Shown here in pieces: positions 1 through 8,016 of a stretch of DNA of 27,202 nucleotides; the first letter of the stretch is position 1; the number at the start of each line of letters is the position of its first letter. The stretch covers positions 1-27,202 of the forward strand of contig DADT01000049.1 in assembly GCA_002495065.1 (NCBI GenBank), given 5' to 3'. A program made the translations under genes and the position numbers. This DNA comes from Methanoregula sp. UBA471 (GTDB lineage Archaea; Halobacteriota; Methanomicrobia; Methanomicrobiales; Methanospirillaceae). A model generated the notes under the pieces. That model saw only the letters and a list, made by a program, of their open reading frames with translations. It did not search any database and had not been told where the DNA came from.

Positions 1-45
1 TCTAGCTCCTCGATATGATTGGCGAATGATTCTTTTTCAACAACG

Positions 46-89
46 TTTATATAGAACCACAAACCAATTTTAGTGCGAAAAGTGGTGAT
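46..89 (+). promoter_or_regulatory. Thermosome promoter and ribosome binding site
   Basis: A TTTATATA box lies at 46-53, placing the predicted transcription start near 75-80 and leaving a short leader. GGTGAT at 84-89 is three bases before the ATG at 93 and matches the archaeal anti-SD. The first 45 bases hold no gene that I can see. Confidence 0.75.
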
Positions 90-92
90 TTT

Positions 93-1754
93 ATGTCACA
101 GCAACTTGGAGGACAGCAGATACTTATTCTTAAAGAAGGCAGCACCCGTACCCGGGGCCGCGACGCTCAGGGTATGAACATCACCGCCGCAAAGGCAGTG
201 GCAAGTGCAGTCAGGACCACACTCGGTCCCAAGGGAATGGACAAGATGCTCGTCGACACAATCGGCGATGTCGTAATCACGAATGATGGTGTCACGATCC
301 TCAAGGAAATGGACATCGAGCACCCGGCCGCGAAGATGATGGTTGAGGTTGCCAAGACTCAGGACGATGAGGTCGGAGATGGTACCACAACCGCAGTCGT
401 CATTGCCGGCGAACTTCTCAAAAAGGCAGAGGATCTCCTGGAGCAGGACGTCCACCCGACGATCATTGCCGCAGGGTACCGCCAGGCAGCCGAGAAGGCG
501 CAGGCTCTTTTAAAAGAGATTGCCTTTGATGTAAAAGCGACCGATAAAACCATGCTTAAAAACATCGCGGCAACCGCGATGACCGGTAAAGGAGCAGAAG
601 CAGCCAAGGACAAGCTCTGCGACCTTGTTGTCAAGGCAATAACGATGGTTACCGATGACGATGGCACGGTTGACATCGAGAACATCAAGGTCGAAAAGAA
701 GACCGGTGGAAGCATTGAGGATTCAGAGATCATCGAGGGAGTACTTATCGATAAGGAGAGAGTTCACCCGACGATGCCAAAGAAGGTCACCAATGCAAAG
801 ATCCTGCTGCTGAACGCAGCAGTTGAGTTCAAGAAGACCGAAGTTGACGCAGAGATCAACATCACCAGTCCCGACCAGCTCCAGGCATTCCTCGATGAGG
901 AAGAGCGGATGGTCAGAGGTATTGTTGACAAGATTGTCGCAAGCGGCGCAAACGTCCTCTTCTGCCAGAAGGGTATTGATGATATCGCTCAGCACTATCT
1001 TGCAAAAGCAGGCATCTTTGCAACCCGCCGGGTCAAGAAGAGTGACATGGAGAAGCTCGCCCGTGCGACCGGTGCAAGCCTCGTCTCATCGATTGATGCG
1101 ATCAGCAAGGAAGAGCTCGGTAAGGCAGGACTCGTTGAGGAACGCAAGGTTTCCGGCGAAGAGATGACCTTTGTTGAGCAGTGCAAGAACCCGAAGGCAG
1201 TATCAATTATCATCAAGGGCGGTACTGAACACGTCGTCGATGAGCTCGAACGTGCAATTCACGATGCTCTCCGTGTTGTCGGAGTCGTTGTTGAAGACAA
1301 GAAAGTTGTTGCAGGTGGGGGTGCACCTGAGACCGAGCTCTCCCTCCGTCTCCGCGAATACGGCGCGACCGTTGGTGGCAGGGCACAGCTCGCCATCGAA
1401 GCATTCGCATCGGCGCTCGAGATCATCCCGCGCACCCTTGCAGAAAATGCAGGACTGGATCCCATCGACATGCTTGTGGAAATTCGTGCCGCTCACGAAA
1501 AGGGCAAAAAGACCCATGGCCTGAATGTGTTCGAGGGCAAGGCAGTCGATATGAAGGCAGCCGGAGTTGTCGAGCCGCTCCGCGTCAAGACACAGGCAAT
1601 CTCTTCAGCAGCCGAAGCCGCAATTATGATCCTGCGCATTGACGATGTCATTGCATCATCCAAGAGCCACGCGCCCGAAGGCGGCATGCCCCCCGGCGGA
1701 ATGGGCGGAATGGGTGGAATGGGCGGTATGCCCCCCGGCATGGGCGACTACTAA
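93..1754 (+). CDS. ths: Thermosome subunit (group II chaperonin, Hsp60/TCP-1 family)
   Basis: Cytosolic ATP-dependent protein-folding chaperonin that forms a double-ring complex with a built-in lid. The 553-residue protein is full length for the family. It shows the N-terminal TTLGPKGMDK signature (residues 42-51), the NDGVTIL nucleotide-contact motif (64-70), the ATP-binding GDGTTT motif (95-100) and the late GGGAPE motif. It ends in a Gly/Met-rich tail of repeated GGM units closing with GMGDY, typical of archaeal subunits. The ATG at 93 is supported by a TATA box and GGTGAT. It is monocistronic, followed by T-rich sequence at about 1788-1816 that may terminate transcription. Which paralogue (alpha or beta) it is cannot be told from one subunit. 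Confidence 0.98.
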   Translation: MSQQLGGQQILILKEGSTRTRGRDAQGMNITAAKAVASAVRTTLGPKGMDKMLVDTIGDVVITNDGVTILKEMDIEHPAAKMMVEVAKTQDDEVGDGTTTAVVIAGELLKKAEDLLEQDVHPTIIAAGYRQAAEKAQALLKEIAFDVKATDKTMLKNIAATAMTGKGAEAAKDKLCDLVVKAITMVTDDDGTVDIENIKVEKKTGGSIEDSEIIEGVLIDKERVHPTMPKKVTNAKILLLNAAVEFKKTEVDAEINITSPDQLQAFLDEEERMVRGIVDKIVASGANVLFCQKGIDDIAQHYLAKAGIFATRRVKKSDMEKLARATGASLVSSIDAISKEELGKAGLVEERKVSGEEMTFVEQCKNPKAVSIIIKGGTEHVVDELERAIHDALRVVGVVVEDKKVVAGGGAPETELSLRLREYGATVGGRAQLAIEAFASALEIIPRTLAENAGLDPIDMLVEIRAAHEKGKKTHGLNVFEGKAVDMKAAGVVEPLRVKTQAISSAAEAAIMILRIDDVIASSKSHAPEGGMPPGGMGGMGGMGGMPPGMGDY

Positions 1755-1910
1755 CCCAAAAAAAAACATTTTTCAACGTATCTTCATTTTTCAGGAATTT
1801 TATTCTTTTAGTTCCCTATTCGGAAGCATGTATTGTTTTACTGTTGCAGGTCCACATCTGCTGCGGGTCATGCAACAGATTAATGAACCCATACGCATCC
1901 AGTACCTGGC

Positions 1911-2312
1911 ATGAGCGACCAGTTTATCTTCACAAGGTATCGGACTGACTGCTATCACTGCAAACAGATTGCAGATCAGATCATTAAAGCTGTCCCCTAC
2001 AAAGCCGAAGTGGCATGCGATAATTGTGGCGCAACAAGGGTTTTTATCCCCCGTATCGAGGATGTAACACAGCCAGGTACATTTACAAAAATCGGGTGTT
2101 ACGACGTCTGGAACCTTCAGAAAACCGCAGATTGCAGAAACTGCCACGTGAACGGTTTTCATGACATAACGATTGGATGCCGGCATTTTACTGTCCGCTG
2201 CAGGAACTGCGGGTTCACGCATTTCTATAAATTCGATCTTGAGTACATGGCAAAAGATGAACTCAATGTGGGACGGGAGAATACTCCTGCCAGTGAACAT
2301 CAGCCGATGTGA
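1911..2312 (+). CDS. Uncharacterised protein with two tandem CxxC-x18-CxxC modules
   Basis: I do not recognise a named family. The 133-residue protein has four CxxC pairs, at C14/C17, C36/C39, C75/C78 and C97/C100, plus Cys at 63 and 90. The first two pairs and the last two pairs have the same 18-residue spacing, and the modules are offset by exactly 61 residues. This suggests an internal duplication of a zinc-ribbon-like fold. There is no signal peptide or membrane segment, so it is probably cytosolic. The ATG at 1911 is the only in-frame start after a stop at 1884. It is convergent with the por operon. Metal binding is inferred from the Cys pattern; the role is unknown. Confidence 0.75.
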   Translation: MSDQFIFTRYRTDCYHCKQIADQIIKAVPYKAEVACDNCGATRVFIPRIEDVTQPGTFTKIGCYDVWNLQKTADCRNCHVNGFHDITIGCRHFTVRCRNCGFTHFYKFDLEYMAKDELNVGRENTPASEHQPM

Positions 2313-2359
2313 TAAAGCGCGGCAACGTGAACCGTCAAAAAAAGGCGTAGGCGGATTCG

Positions 2360-2614
2360 TTACTTCTCTTCCCGCACCATCTCGATTGCTTTCTTCGGGC
2401 ATTCGTTCGCGCAGATACCACAGCCCTTGCAGAACGTTAAGTCAACATTGAGATCGGCATCTATCGCAGAGTCAGGGCAATACATCGCACAGAGCCCGCA
2501 CTGGTTGCATTTCTCTTTATCGACGACCGGTTTAAAGACCCGCCATGTCCCGGTCTTCCCGGCTGCCCCTTCGGTCGGTTTGCTTATTGCGAGGCGCTGA
2601 CGACTCTGACTCAT
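2360..2614 (-). CDS. porD: Pyruvate:ferredoxin oxidoreductase, delta subunit (2x[4Fe-4S] ferredoxin)
   Basis: Small electron-transfer subunit of the 2-oxoacid:ferredoxin oxidoreductase complex. The 84-residue protein carries two classical 4Fe-4S motifs, C36/C39/C42/C46 and C62/C65/C68/C72, each followed by Pro. The N-terminal extension of about 30 residues with the GTWRVFKPVVD segment is typical of PorD subunits. It is the last gene of the por operon. Its ATG overlaps the porG stop codon (ATGA), which indicates translational coupling. In autotrophic methanogens this complex makes pyruvate from acetyl-CoA and CO2 using reduced ferredoxin. Confidence 0.95.
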   Translation of the reverse strand: MSQSRQRLAISKPTEGAAGKTGTWRVFKPVVDKEKCNQCGLCAMYCPDSAIDADLNVDLTFCKGCGICANECPKKAIEMVREEK

Positions 2615-3138
2615 GCGCTCATCTCCCGGTAAGCAGCTTCAGCTGCCTTGACATTACGTTCATCAGAAAACATCTCACGGATTGACTTTTTTGCCGAATC
2701 GACAGAAATAACACCCATCTTTGCAAGTGCGCCAAGGACTGGGGTGTTCAGGATCGGGCTCCCGGCAACCACGAGATTCTCCCGGAGCGCGATACCGGTG
2801 AGATCGACATGGCTGGATGAAAATCCTGCAAACTCCTTTTTCTGAGTGCTGTTAATCAGGACCTTCCCGCCTTTTTTTAATCCCTGGAGTACATCGACAA
2901 CATCCATGACACTCGCATCGAGTACCACAACCATATCAGGTTTTTTTATCTGGCTGTAGATCTTTATCGGGGTGTCATCTATCCGGACAAATGAGACAAT
3001 TGGGGCGCCCCTGCGTTCAGCTCCATAGAACGGGCACGCTGTAGCGTATTTCCCGTCATGGATTGCCGAAAGTGCCAGAAGGCGTGCGGCTGTTACACCT
3101 CCCTGCCCGCCCCGTGAATGGATCCGGATCTCAAACAT
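2611..3138 (-). CDS. porG: Pyruvate:ferredoxin oxidoreductase, gamma subunit
   Basis: Gamma subunit of the heterotetrameric oxidoreductase (175 residues). It begins with the conserved IRIHSRGGQGGVTAARLLA segment, which is characteristic of the 2-oxoacid:acceptor oxidoreductase gamma domain, followed by PFYGAERRGAPI. The start overlaps the end of porA by eight bases, and the stop overlaps the porD start by four bases. It works in the cytosol together with the alpha, beta and delta subunits. The symbol porC is also used for this subunit. Confidence 0.95.
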   Translation of the reverse strand: MFEIRIHSRGGQGGVTAARLLALSAIHDGKYATACPFYGAERRGAPIVSFVRIDDTPIKIYSQIKKPDMVVVLDASVMDVVDVLQGLKKGGKVLINSTQKKEFAGFSSSHVDLTGIALRENLVVAGSPILNTPVLGALAKMGVISVDSAKKSIREMFSDERNVKAAEAAYREMSA

Positions 3139-4243
3139 TGGCGTTCACCCCGAACCAGGATTCCTCTCCAATCCGGCGCTTCCGGACGAAATCCGCAATG
3201 TCTTCATAGGTGACTTCCTGCCCGCCAAGACCCGCAATCACACTGAATACATCTGTCTTCAGTTGGGCCTGAATTGATTTTGCAAGCACACCCCCGAAGC
3301 CAAAGGAGTAATCGCGGTCGATAACGACGACCTCTTTTCCTTTGAGGTTGAGTCTCGGGAACGGGCGGAACCAGCGCAGGCGCATAGAACCGGCCCGGAT
3401 GCCCTCCTTCCGGAGCTGGTCAATGGCGACCTCCGCCTCCTTGCCGAGAGTCCCCATAGATACAACGACCACCTCAGCGTCTTCGCACCGGTAGTCCTCG
3501 GTGAACCCGTATTTTCTGCCAAAACGGTCTGCAAAATCCTTCTCAGTCTCCTCAATTATTTTTACCGAATCACGCATCGACCGTTCGATATCCCAGCGGA
3601 ATTTAAAATGCTGGTCAGGACCGGTAAGTCCCCCGTATCCCGCCGGATTCTTAGGATCAATTGCATGGGGAAGGTACATCGGGGGTATAAAATCACCAGT
3701 CTCGACCGTATCGAGCGGCTGCATGATATGGCTTAACGTAAAGCCATCGAGGTTCACCATTACCGGCAGCAGCACATCATTATGCTCTGCGATGCGGAAT
3801 GCCATAAGGGTCGTATCATAGGCTTCCTGAACAGTACTCACAAAAACCTGAAGCCAGCCCGTGTCGCGTTCCTGCATCGCATCGGTATGTTCGGCCCAGA
3901 TATTCCAGCCGGGGCCGATTGACCGGTTCACGTTTGCCATAACAACAGGAAGTCGTGCCCCTGCTGCCCAGTTTGTCATCTCATGCATATACAGAAGACC
4001 GTGGGAACTTGTTGCAGTGAACGTCCGTATTCCGGTGACGCTTGCCCCAATGCAGGCAGCCATTGCCGAGTGTTCGCTTTCAACCGGGATGTAACGACTT
4101 TTAAGTTCGCCCGATGAAACAAACTCTGCGATCTGTTCGACAATCTCCGTCTGGGGGGTGATCGGGTAAGCAGCGACGACCACAGGCTGGACCTGTTTTA
4201 CTGCTTCTGCGACAGCCTTGTTCCCTGTTGCGATCTTTTTCAT
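3131..4243 (-). CDS. porA: Pyruvate:ferredoxin oxidoreductase, alpha subunit
   Basis: Alpha subunit (370 residues) that helps form the thiamine-diphosphate active site. It shows AYPITPQTEIVEQ near residue 25, the SEHSAMAACIGAS segment, and TATSSHGLLYMHEM, all conserved in the PorA/VorA family. The C-terminal half has the transketolase-C-like VVVSMGTLGKEA region. The start ATG overlaps the porB stop (ATGA). Pyruvate as the substrate is favoured by the PorB sequence and the four-gene layout. A branched-chain 2-oxoacid oxidoreductase (Vor) is a less likely alternative. Confidence 0.95.
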   Translation of the reverse strand: MKKIATGNKAVAEAVKQVQPVVVAAYPITPQTEIVEQIAEFVSSGELKSRYIPVESEHSAMAACIGASVTGIRTFTATSSHGLLYMHEMTNWAAGARLPVVMANVNRSIGPGWNIWAEHTDAMQERDTGWLQVFVSTVQEAYDTTLMAFRIAEHNDVLLPVMVNLDGFTLSHIMQPLDTVETGDFIPPMYLPHAIDPKNPAGYGGLTGPDQHFKFRWDIERSMRDSVKIIEETEKDFADRFGRKYGFTEDYRCEDAEVVVVSMGTLGKEAEVAIDQLRKEGIRAGSMRLRWFRPFPRLNLKGKEVVVIDRDYSFGFGGVLAKSIQAQLKTDVFSVIAGLGGQEVTYEDIADFVRKRRIGEESWFGVNANV

Positions 4244-5145
4244 TCTTCGACCTCCTCGGCGGACAATTTCCTGATATTTTTCGCCAGGTTCTGCTTAAGT
4301 GTTTCAAGGATCTTTGCATCAATACCCTTGAACCGACCCTGGGGTGCCAGATATTCCTCGAGAGGAATGGGTCTTTTCATTGCCGCTTTGGACTGGGGGT
4401 TTATGGACAGCTTCCCGAACTCGCGCTCGTACAGGACCCACATGCCCGATTTTACCGCAAGCTTGCCCATCTCGACTGTTTTTTCTGTAGAGAACCTCCA
4501 TCCCGGCGGGCAGGGTGCGAGAATGTGGATGAAGGAAGGTCCACGGAATGTGAGAGCTTTCTGAACTTTTTTGAAAAGATCCTGAGGGTAGGCTGCAGCA
4601 GCAGTCGCCATATAAGGCGGATTGTGGGCTGCGATTATTGCATCGATGTCCTTTTTTGCATCGATTTTTCCCGTGGGTGTCGTGGTTGTACGGGCACCCA
4701 TCGGCGTTGCTCCGGATCGCTGCATGCCCGTATTGCCATATGCCTCATTATCATAGCAGATATAGAGGAAATCAGTCCCCCGTTCAAAAGCCCCGGACAT
4801 CGCCTGGATGCCGATATCGAGTGTGCCGCCATCACCGGCATACACGATTACATTTGTTTTTTTCCCGGTAGCACGGAATGCGTTTGACATTCCCGATGCG
4901 CATGCGGCAGCAGCCCCAAAAGCGATATTATACACGGGAATATTGAAAGCGGTGTTCGGGTAGATGCCCTGGATGACACTGGTGCAACATGCCGGCACGA
5001 CAAGAACGGTGTCAGGTCCCGCTGCCTTGAGCACGTACCGGAGCGCTAGCGAATCGCTGCAACCGGCGCATGCTGATGTGCACTTCAGCACGTATTCTTC
5101 TTTGGGAATTTCTGCGATAGTATTCAACTCCTGAAGTGATATCAA
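4240..5145 (-). CDS. porB: Pyruvate:ferredoxin oxidoreductase, beta subunit (TPP-binding)
   Basis: Beta subunit (301 residues) that binds thiamine diphosphate and Mg2+, with a [4Fe-4S] cluster expected from the N-terminal CTSACAGCSD Cys pattern and a later CCTS. The TPP motif is visible as YAGDGGTLDIGIQAMSGA, followed by CYDNEAYGNTGMQRSGATP, which is typical of PorB rather than KorB. The reading frame has no ATG; the best start is TTG at 5145. No good SD precedes it, so a short or absent leader is likely. An AT-rich TATA-like stretch lies at about 5184-5195. It is the first gene of the operon, an order (B-A-G-D) unlike the G-D-A-B order I know from other methanogens. Confidence 0.93.
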   Translation of the reverse strand: MISLQELNTIAEIPKEEYVLKCTSACAGCSDSLALRYVLKAAGPDTVLVVPACCTSVIQGIYPNTAFNIPVYNIAFGAAAACASGMSNAFRATGKKTNVIVYAGDGGTLDIGIQAMSGAFERGTDFLYICYDNEAYGNTGMQRSGATPMGARTTTTPTGKIDAKKDIDAIIAAHNPPYMATAAAAYPQDLFKKVQKALTFRGPSFIHILAPCPPGWRFSTEKTVEMGKLAVKSGMWVLYEREFGKLSINPQSKAAMKRPIPLEEYLAPQGRFKGIDAKILETLKQNLAKNIRKLSAEEVEE

Positions 5146-5315
5146 ATAGACTGGTAGACGCGAAAAGAGATCGCGGAACTATCATTATTTATTATCAACG
5201 GCTCATGAAAAAAGTATCATATCTTTCCCGACCACGGGCGCACACAAACGTCATCTTGTCCTGTTACTTTCACACCGCCCGGTTATGTGTTTAAAGGCAC
5301 ATTGTATCAACAAGG

Positions 5316-5390
5316 TATTGGGGAGGAACAAACCCCTGAGAAGAATGCGGTGTTGGTTCAGCACTGAACTCCTCGCTCCTCCCACCCTCA
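5316..5390 (+). ncRNA. Candidate small structured RNA
   Basis: A seven-base outer stem is possible between GGGAGGA (5321-5327) and TCCTCCC (5377-5383). Inside it, GTTCAG (5356-5361) and CTGAAC (5364-5369) are exact complements and could form a second stem with a widened loop. An alternative GGGG/CCCC hairpin (5320-5323 with 5332-5335) competes with the outer stem. A TTTAAA box lies about 25 bases before the predicted 5' end, and pyrimidine-rich sequence follows. I do not recognise a known RNA family. It could instead be a long leader of the downstream antiporter genes. Confidence 0.3.
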
Positions 5391-5480
5391 AAAACCTTAG
5401 AAGAACCAAACCCTTCAATTCCTCTTTTCTTTCATTATTTCCTTCTCACCTGAAACGTCAGTGCATCCTGTAACATATCA

Positions 5481-5489
5481 TAATATATT
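5481..5489 (+). promoter_or_regulatory. TATA box of the KhtT/KhtU-like operon
   Basis: TAATATATT at 5481-5489 is about 25 bases before the first ATG (5507). The mRNA is therefore probably leaderless or nearly so, which fits the absence of an SD motif. Confidence 0.55.
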
Positions 5490-5506
5490 TCAGGATCATT
5501 TCTCTA

Positions 5507-6001
5507 ATGTCAGCTATGTCTCTTCGCTCGCTCAATCTCCCCGGGGTTGGAACAAAATATGAATTCGAGACCGATAAGGGTGATACGGTAGCAATTTTTT
5601 TCACGAAAACCGGGACTATCCAGATGTATACTCTCCAGAAAGGCTGCAACACCCCTAGTGCCGCAGAGATGACCCCTGTCGAGGCGAGGCGGTTGGGAAA
5701 TATCCTTACCGGTGCGATCATTGAGGCAGACCAGGAGAGTGTTGAAATCGCGTTCTCAGCTCTTGCTGACTTGCGGGTAACCATTCATTCATTCCTTATC
5801 CCCAAAGCGATCACCGGAAGAACGATTGAAGATCTTCAGATCAGGGCAAAGACCGGCGCGACGGTAATCGCTGTCTGTCGGCACGACAGAAATATCATCA
5901 ATCCTCCCCCTTCATTCATCTTCGAAACCGGGGACGCAGCACTGGTTATCGGCGAGACCGACCAGATCAAAAAATTTGAGCGCGAAATTACGGTGGATTG
6001 A
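5507..6001 (+). CDS. KhtT-like regulatory subunit with RCK_C (TrkA-C) domain
   Basis: Cytosolic regulator of the antiporter encoded next. Of its 164 residues, the N-terminal part (about 1-75, with LPGVGTKYEFETDKGD) resembles the N domain of Bacillus KhtT. Residues about 85-164 form an RCK_C/TrkA-C domain with the usual SFLIPKAITGRTIEDLQIRA and TGATVIAVCRHD segments and a final GDAALVIGETDQIKKFE. RCK_C domains bind small ligands; KhtT binds c-di-AMP, and whether this one does is inference. Its TGA overlaps the ATG of the transporter gene by one base. A second ATG at 5516 is also possible as the start. Confidence 0.88.
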   Translation: MSAMSLRSLNLPGVGTKYEFETDKGDTVAIFFTKTGTIQMYTLQKGCNTPSAAEMTPVEARRLGNILTGAIIEADQESVEIAFSALADLRVTIHSFLIPKAITGRTIEDLQIRAKTGATVIAVCRHDRNIINPPPSFIFETGDAALVIGETDQIKKFEREITVD

Positions 6002-7143
6002 TGGAAGGGATTGTCCTTGCGCTCTTTCTCTGCCTGATCCTTGCGCTCATCTCGAAATACCTGTCGGTTCCTGCCATCCCCTTTTACATTCTAGCCGGGA
6101 TTTTACTCGGAAAGGCCGGGCTTGGACTGGTAACATCAGATGAGATCAGTCATTTCTTCTCACAGATGGGATTGATTTTTTTACTCTTTTTCATGGGTCT
6201 TGGATTGAAAACCGAGCGGATTGTGGCAAACCGCTCTGCAGTCTTTACCAGTGGTATCATCGATCTTAATGTCAACATGATAATCGGATTTGTTGCCGCA
6301 TATATACTCGGATTCTCAATCAACGAGTCGGTTATTGTTGCTTCTGCATTCTACATTTCAAGCACCGCGATGGCGATCACCTCGCTTGTTGAGAACCGGA
6401 AGCTGATGCTCCGCGAAGCTGAAACAGTCGTCTGGCTCATGGTCTTTGAAGATCTGATCCTGATCATTTTCTTAGCCCTCATTTCTGCAGGTAACCAGAA
6501 TCTGATCATTTTCCTGTTGAAGATTCTTGGGGTTCTTGCAGTTCTCTATGCACTTGCCCTTTATGGCAAGGAATTTCTCATCTCGATTCTTGACCGGGAG
6601 GATGAGCTTCCTATTCTCTTCACGTTTGCTGCTGTGCTCACAACTGCGTCGTTCTCGATGTATCTTGGTATACCCGAAACCATGATGGTGATCGCTTTGG
6701 GCGTTGCATTTGCAACTACGGATCCGGATGCCTTTGAGCAGCACGCACGCCCTTTTAAAGATGTTTTTCTGGTGGTTTTTTTCGTCTTCTTTGGGGTGAC
6801 TATTGATTTTTCTGGCGGGGTGAACTGGTATATGATTACCGTTATCTGCCTCCTGGCCATCGTCAGCAAGCTTATATCGGGTGTAATAACCGGGTTGTTA
6901 ATGCATGGTTCAGCTCTTTCCGGCCTTGAAATCTGGGGGAATACGATTGCGAGGGGAGAATTTTCTATAGCAATCGCTGTTCTTTATGGTTCGCCTCTTG
7001 TAGGGACGACAATTGCAGCCATGGTGGTCGTAACATCGATTATCGGATCATTTACTGCAAAGTACAGCAGTACCATCCGACGAGGGATCCTCAATCTGGG
7101 AAGGAAAAAGTCTCCCCCGCACCGGGTTCATACGGGTCGCTGA
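6001..7143 (+). CDS. Cation/proton antiporter of the CPA2 (KefB/KhtU-like) family
   Basis: Integral membrane antiporter (380 residues from the ATG at 6001) that exchanges K+ or Na+ for protons. Hydrophobic helices cover most of the protein. Family features include LAGILLGKAGLGLV near residue 40, FFMGLGLKTERI, the helix with YISSTAMAITSL, and the late ARGEFSIAIAVL segment. It lacks a C-terminal RCK domain; the regulatory domain is supplied by the upstream gene, as in KhtTU-type systems. A TTG directly before the ATG keeps the frame open but overlaps the previous stop, so the ATG is preferred. The ion specificity cannot be read from the sequence. Confidence 0.92.
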   Translation: MEGIVLALFLCLILALISKYLSVPAIPFYILAGILLGKAGLGLVTSDEISHFFSQMGLIFLLFFMGLGLKTERIVANRSAVFTSGIIDLNVNMIIGFVAAYILGFSINESVIVASAFYISSTAMAITSLVENRKLMLREAETVVWLMVFEDLILIIFLALISAGNQNLIIFLLKILGVLAVLYALALYGKEFLISILDREDELPILFTFAAVLTTASFSMYLGIPETMMVIALGVAFATTDPDAFEQHARPFKDVFLVVFFVFFGVTIDFSGGVNWYMITVICLLAIVSKLISGVITGLLMHGSALSGLEIWGNTIARGEFSIAIAVLYGSPLVGTTIAAMVVVTSIIGSFTAKYSSTIRRGILNLGRKKSPPHRVHTGR

Positions 7144-7791
7144 TTATTCGATCAGCACAAGTCCTATCGAATGAATATCGGAATGCATAATCTTTCCATA
7201 CTCCATGTCCCTGCACGGTATTGTTTCAAGAATCCAGCCGGCATTTTTTGCGGTTGCGAATACATCCATGCCCGCCGCCTCCATGCTCGGACGTACCATA
7301 TCCATATGCCTGCACTTCCGCCGCAGGCTTTCATCCACAACCCCCGGAGCTTCCTCAGCAACGCAGTGCTGGTGCTCACAATATATACAGGGATAACCGC
7401 CAAATCCGAATGCCTTGTAAAAACCATCGTAGAATGCCGTCTTTTCAAGCATGTGGACCGTTCCATTCACCCAGAGTATAAGATCTCTGAACCACTCGTG
7501 GAAGTCATCCGGGATATCATCCGGCCCAAACGACCCCTTCCCGGGCACACCATCAAACCTGAGCAAAAGTCCGATGGAGTACTCGTCAACCATCCTGCGT
7601 GTTTCATCGGGCAGCGGGGCATAGGGAGGGCAGCCGAAATGTTTGCCATATCCCTTGCAGCCGTACCGGCATTTGAAACGGACCCATTGTGATACAACAA
7701 TTTTTTCCGGTGTCAGAATCCTGACTTTCGCACCCCGTTCGCGTGCAATCTCTGTAAGTTTTTCAATTTCTGCAGAAATCTCCCTGACCAT
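7144..7791 (-). CDS. DUF2284 family metal-binding protein
   Basis: A conserved methanogen protein of unknown role, annotated in the family as predicted metal binding. The 215 residues include an N-terminal cluster CRYGCKGYGKHFGCPPYAP, then DETRRMVDEY, and a second Cys group CIYCEHQHC near residue 140. The pattern suggests a metal or Fe-S site. The ATG at 7791 is preferred over the GTG at 7800, because AGGTGA is well placed before the ATG and contains that GTG. A TATA-like AT-rich stretch lies at about 7824-7840 on this strand. It is convergent with the antiporter gene and separated from the upstream ribL by 225 bases. Confidence 0.88.
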   Translation of the reverse strand: MVREISAEIEKLTEIARERGAKVRILTPEKIVVSQWVRFKCRYGCKGYGKHFGCPPYAPLPDETRRMVDEYSIGLLLRFDGVPGKGSFGPDDIPDDFHEWFRDLILWVNGTVHMLEKTAFYDGFYKAFGFGGYPCIYCEHQHCVAEEAPGVVDESLRRKCRHMDMVRPSMEAAGMDVFATAKNAGWILETIPCRDMEYGKIMHSDIHSIGLVLIE

Positions 7792-8016
7792 ACTCGTCAC
7801 CTGTATGGAATGGATGAACAGGAATCAATAAAAGTTTATTCACCGCTCCTTTTCCGCTACTGCATCTGGTGATATTACGGAACTGATGTACCGATCAAAA
7901 GGAAAATACGTGCAAACAATACCGATGACAGTGGAGAAATTCCCAGGAGATACTCTTATGGTATAATTTTCCCGTGAGTATCCGGAGGTTGGCGTATTCC
8001 TGAATGTGAGGGATAG

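Larger units (their letters stand above)
5146..5506. other. Intergenic region between divergent por and antiporter genes
   Basis: This 361-base gap holds the por promoter on the minus strand (AT-rich box at about 5184-5195) and, on the plus strand, a TTTAAA box at 5290-5295 followed by a hairpin-forming stretch (entered separately). A pyrimidine-rich tract lies at about 5400-5450, and the TATA box of the next gene is at 5481-5489. I see no protein gene. A 62-codon open frame at 5285 has no family features and overlaps the structured stretch. Confidence 0.6.

Noticed and set aside
1675..1754. Tandem GGM-coding repeat at the end of the thermosome gene
   Set aside because: It encodes the normal Gly/Met-rich C-terminal tail of archaeal chaperonin subunits.
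1800..2402. 200-codon open frame on the minus strand opposite the Cys-rich protein gene
   Set aside because: It overlaps the plus-strand gene and the end of porD, has no family features, and the plus frame shows a regular duplicated CxxC pattern that would not arise by chance.
4228..4887. 219-codon open frame on the plus strand inside porB
   Set aside because: It is antisense to a gene with unmistakable PorB motifs; the Cys-rich translation is a shadow of that frame.
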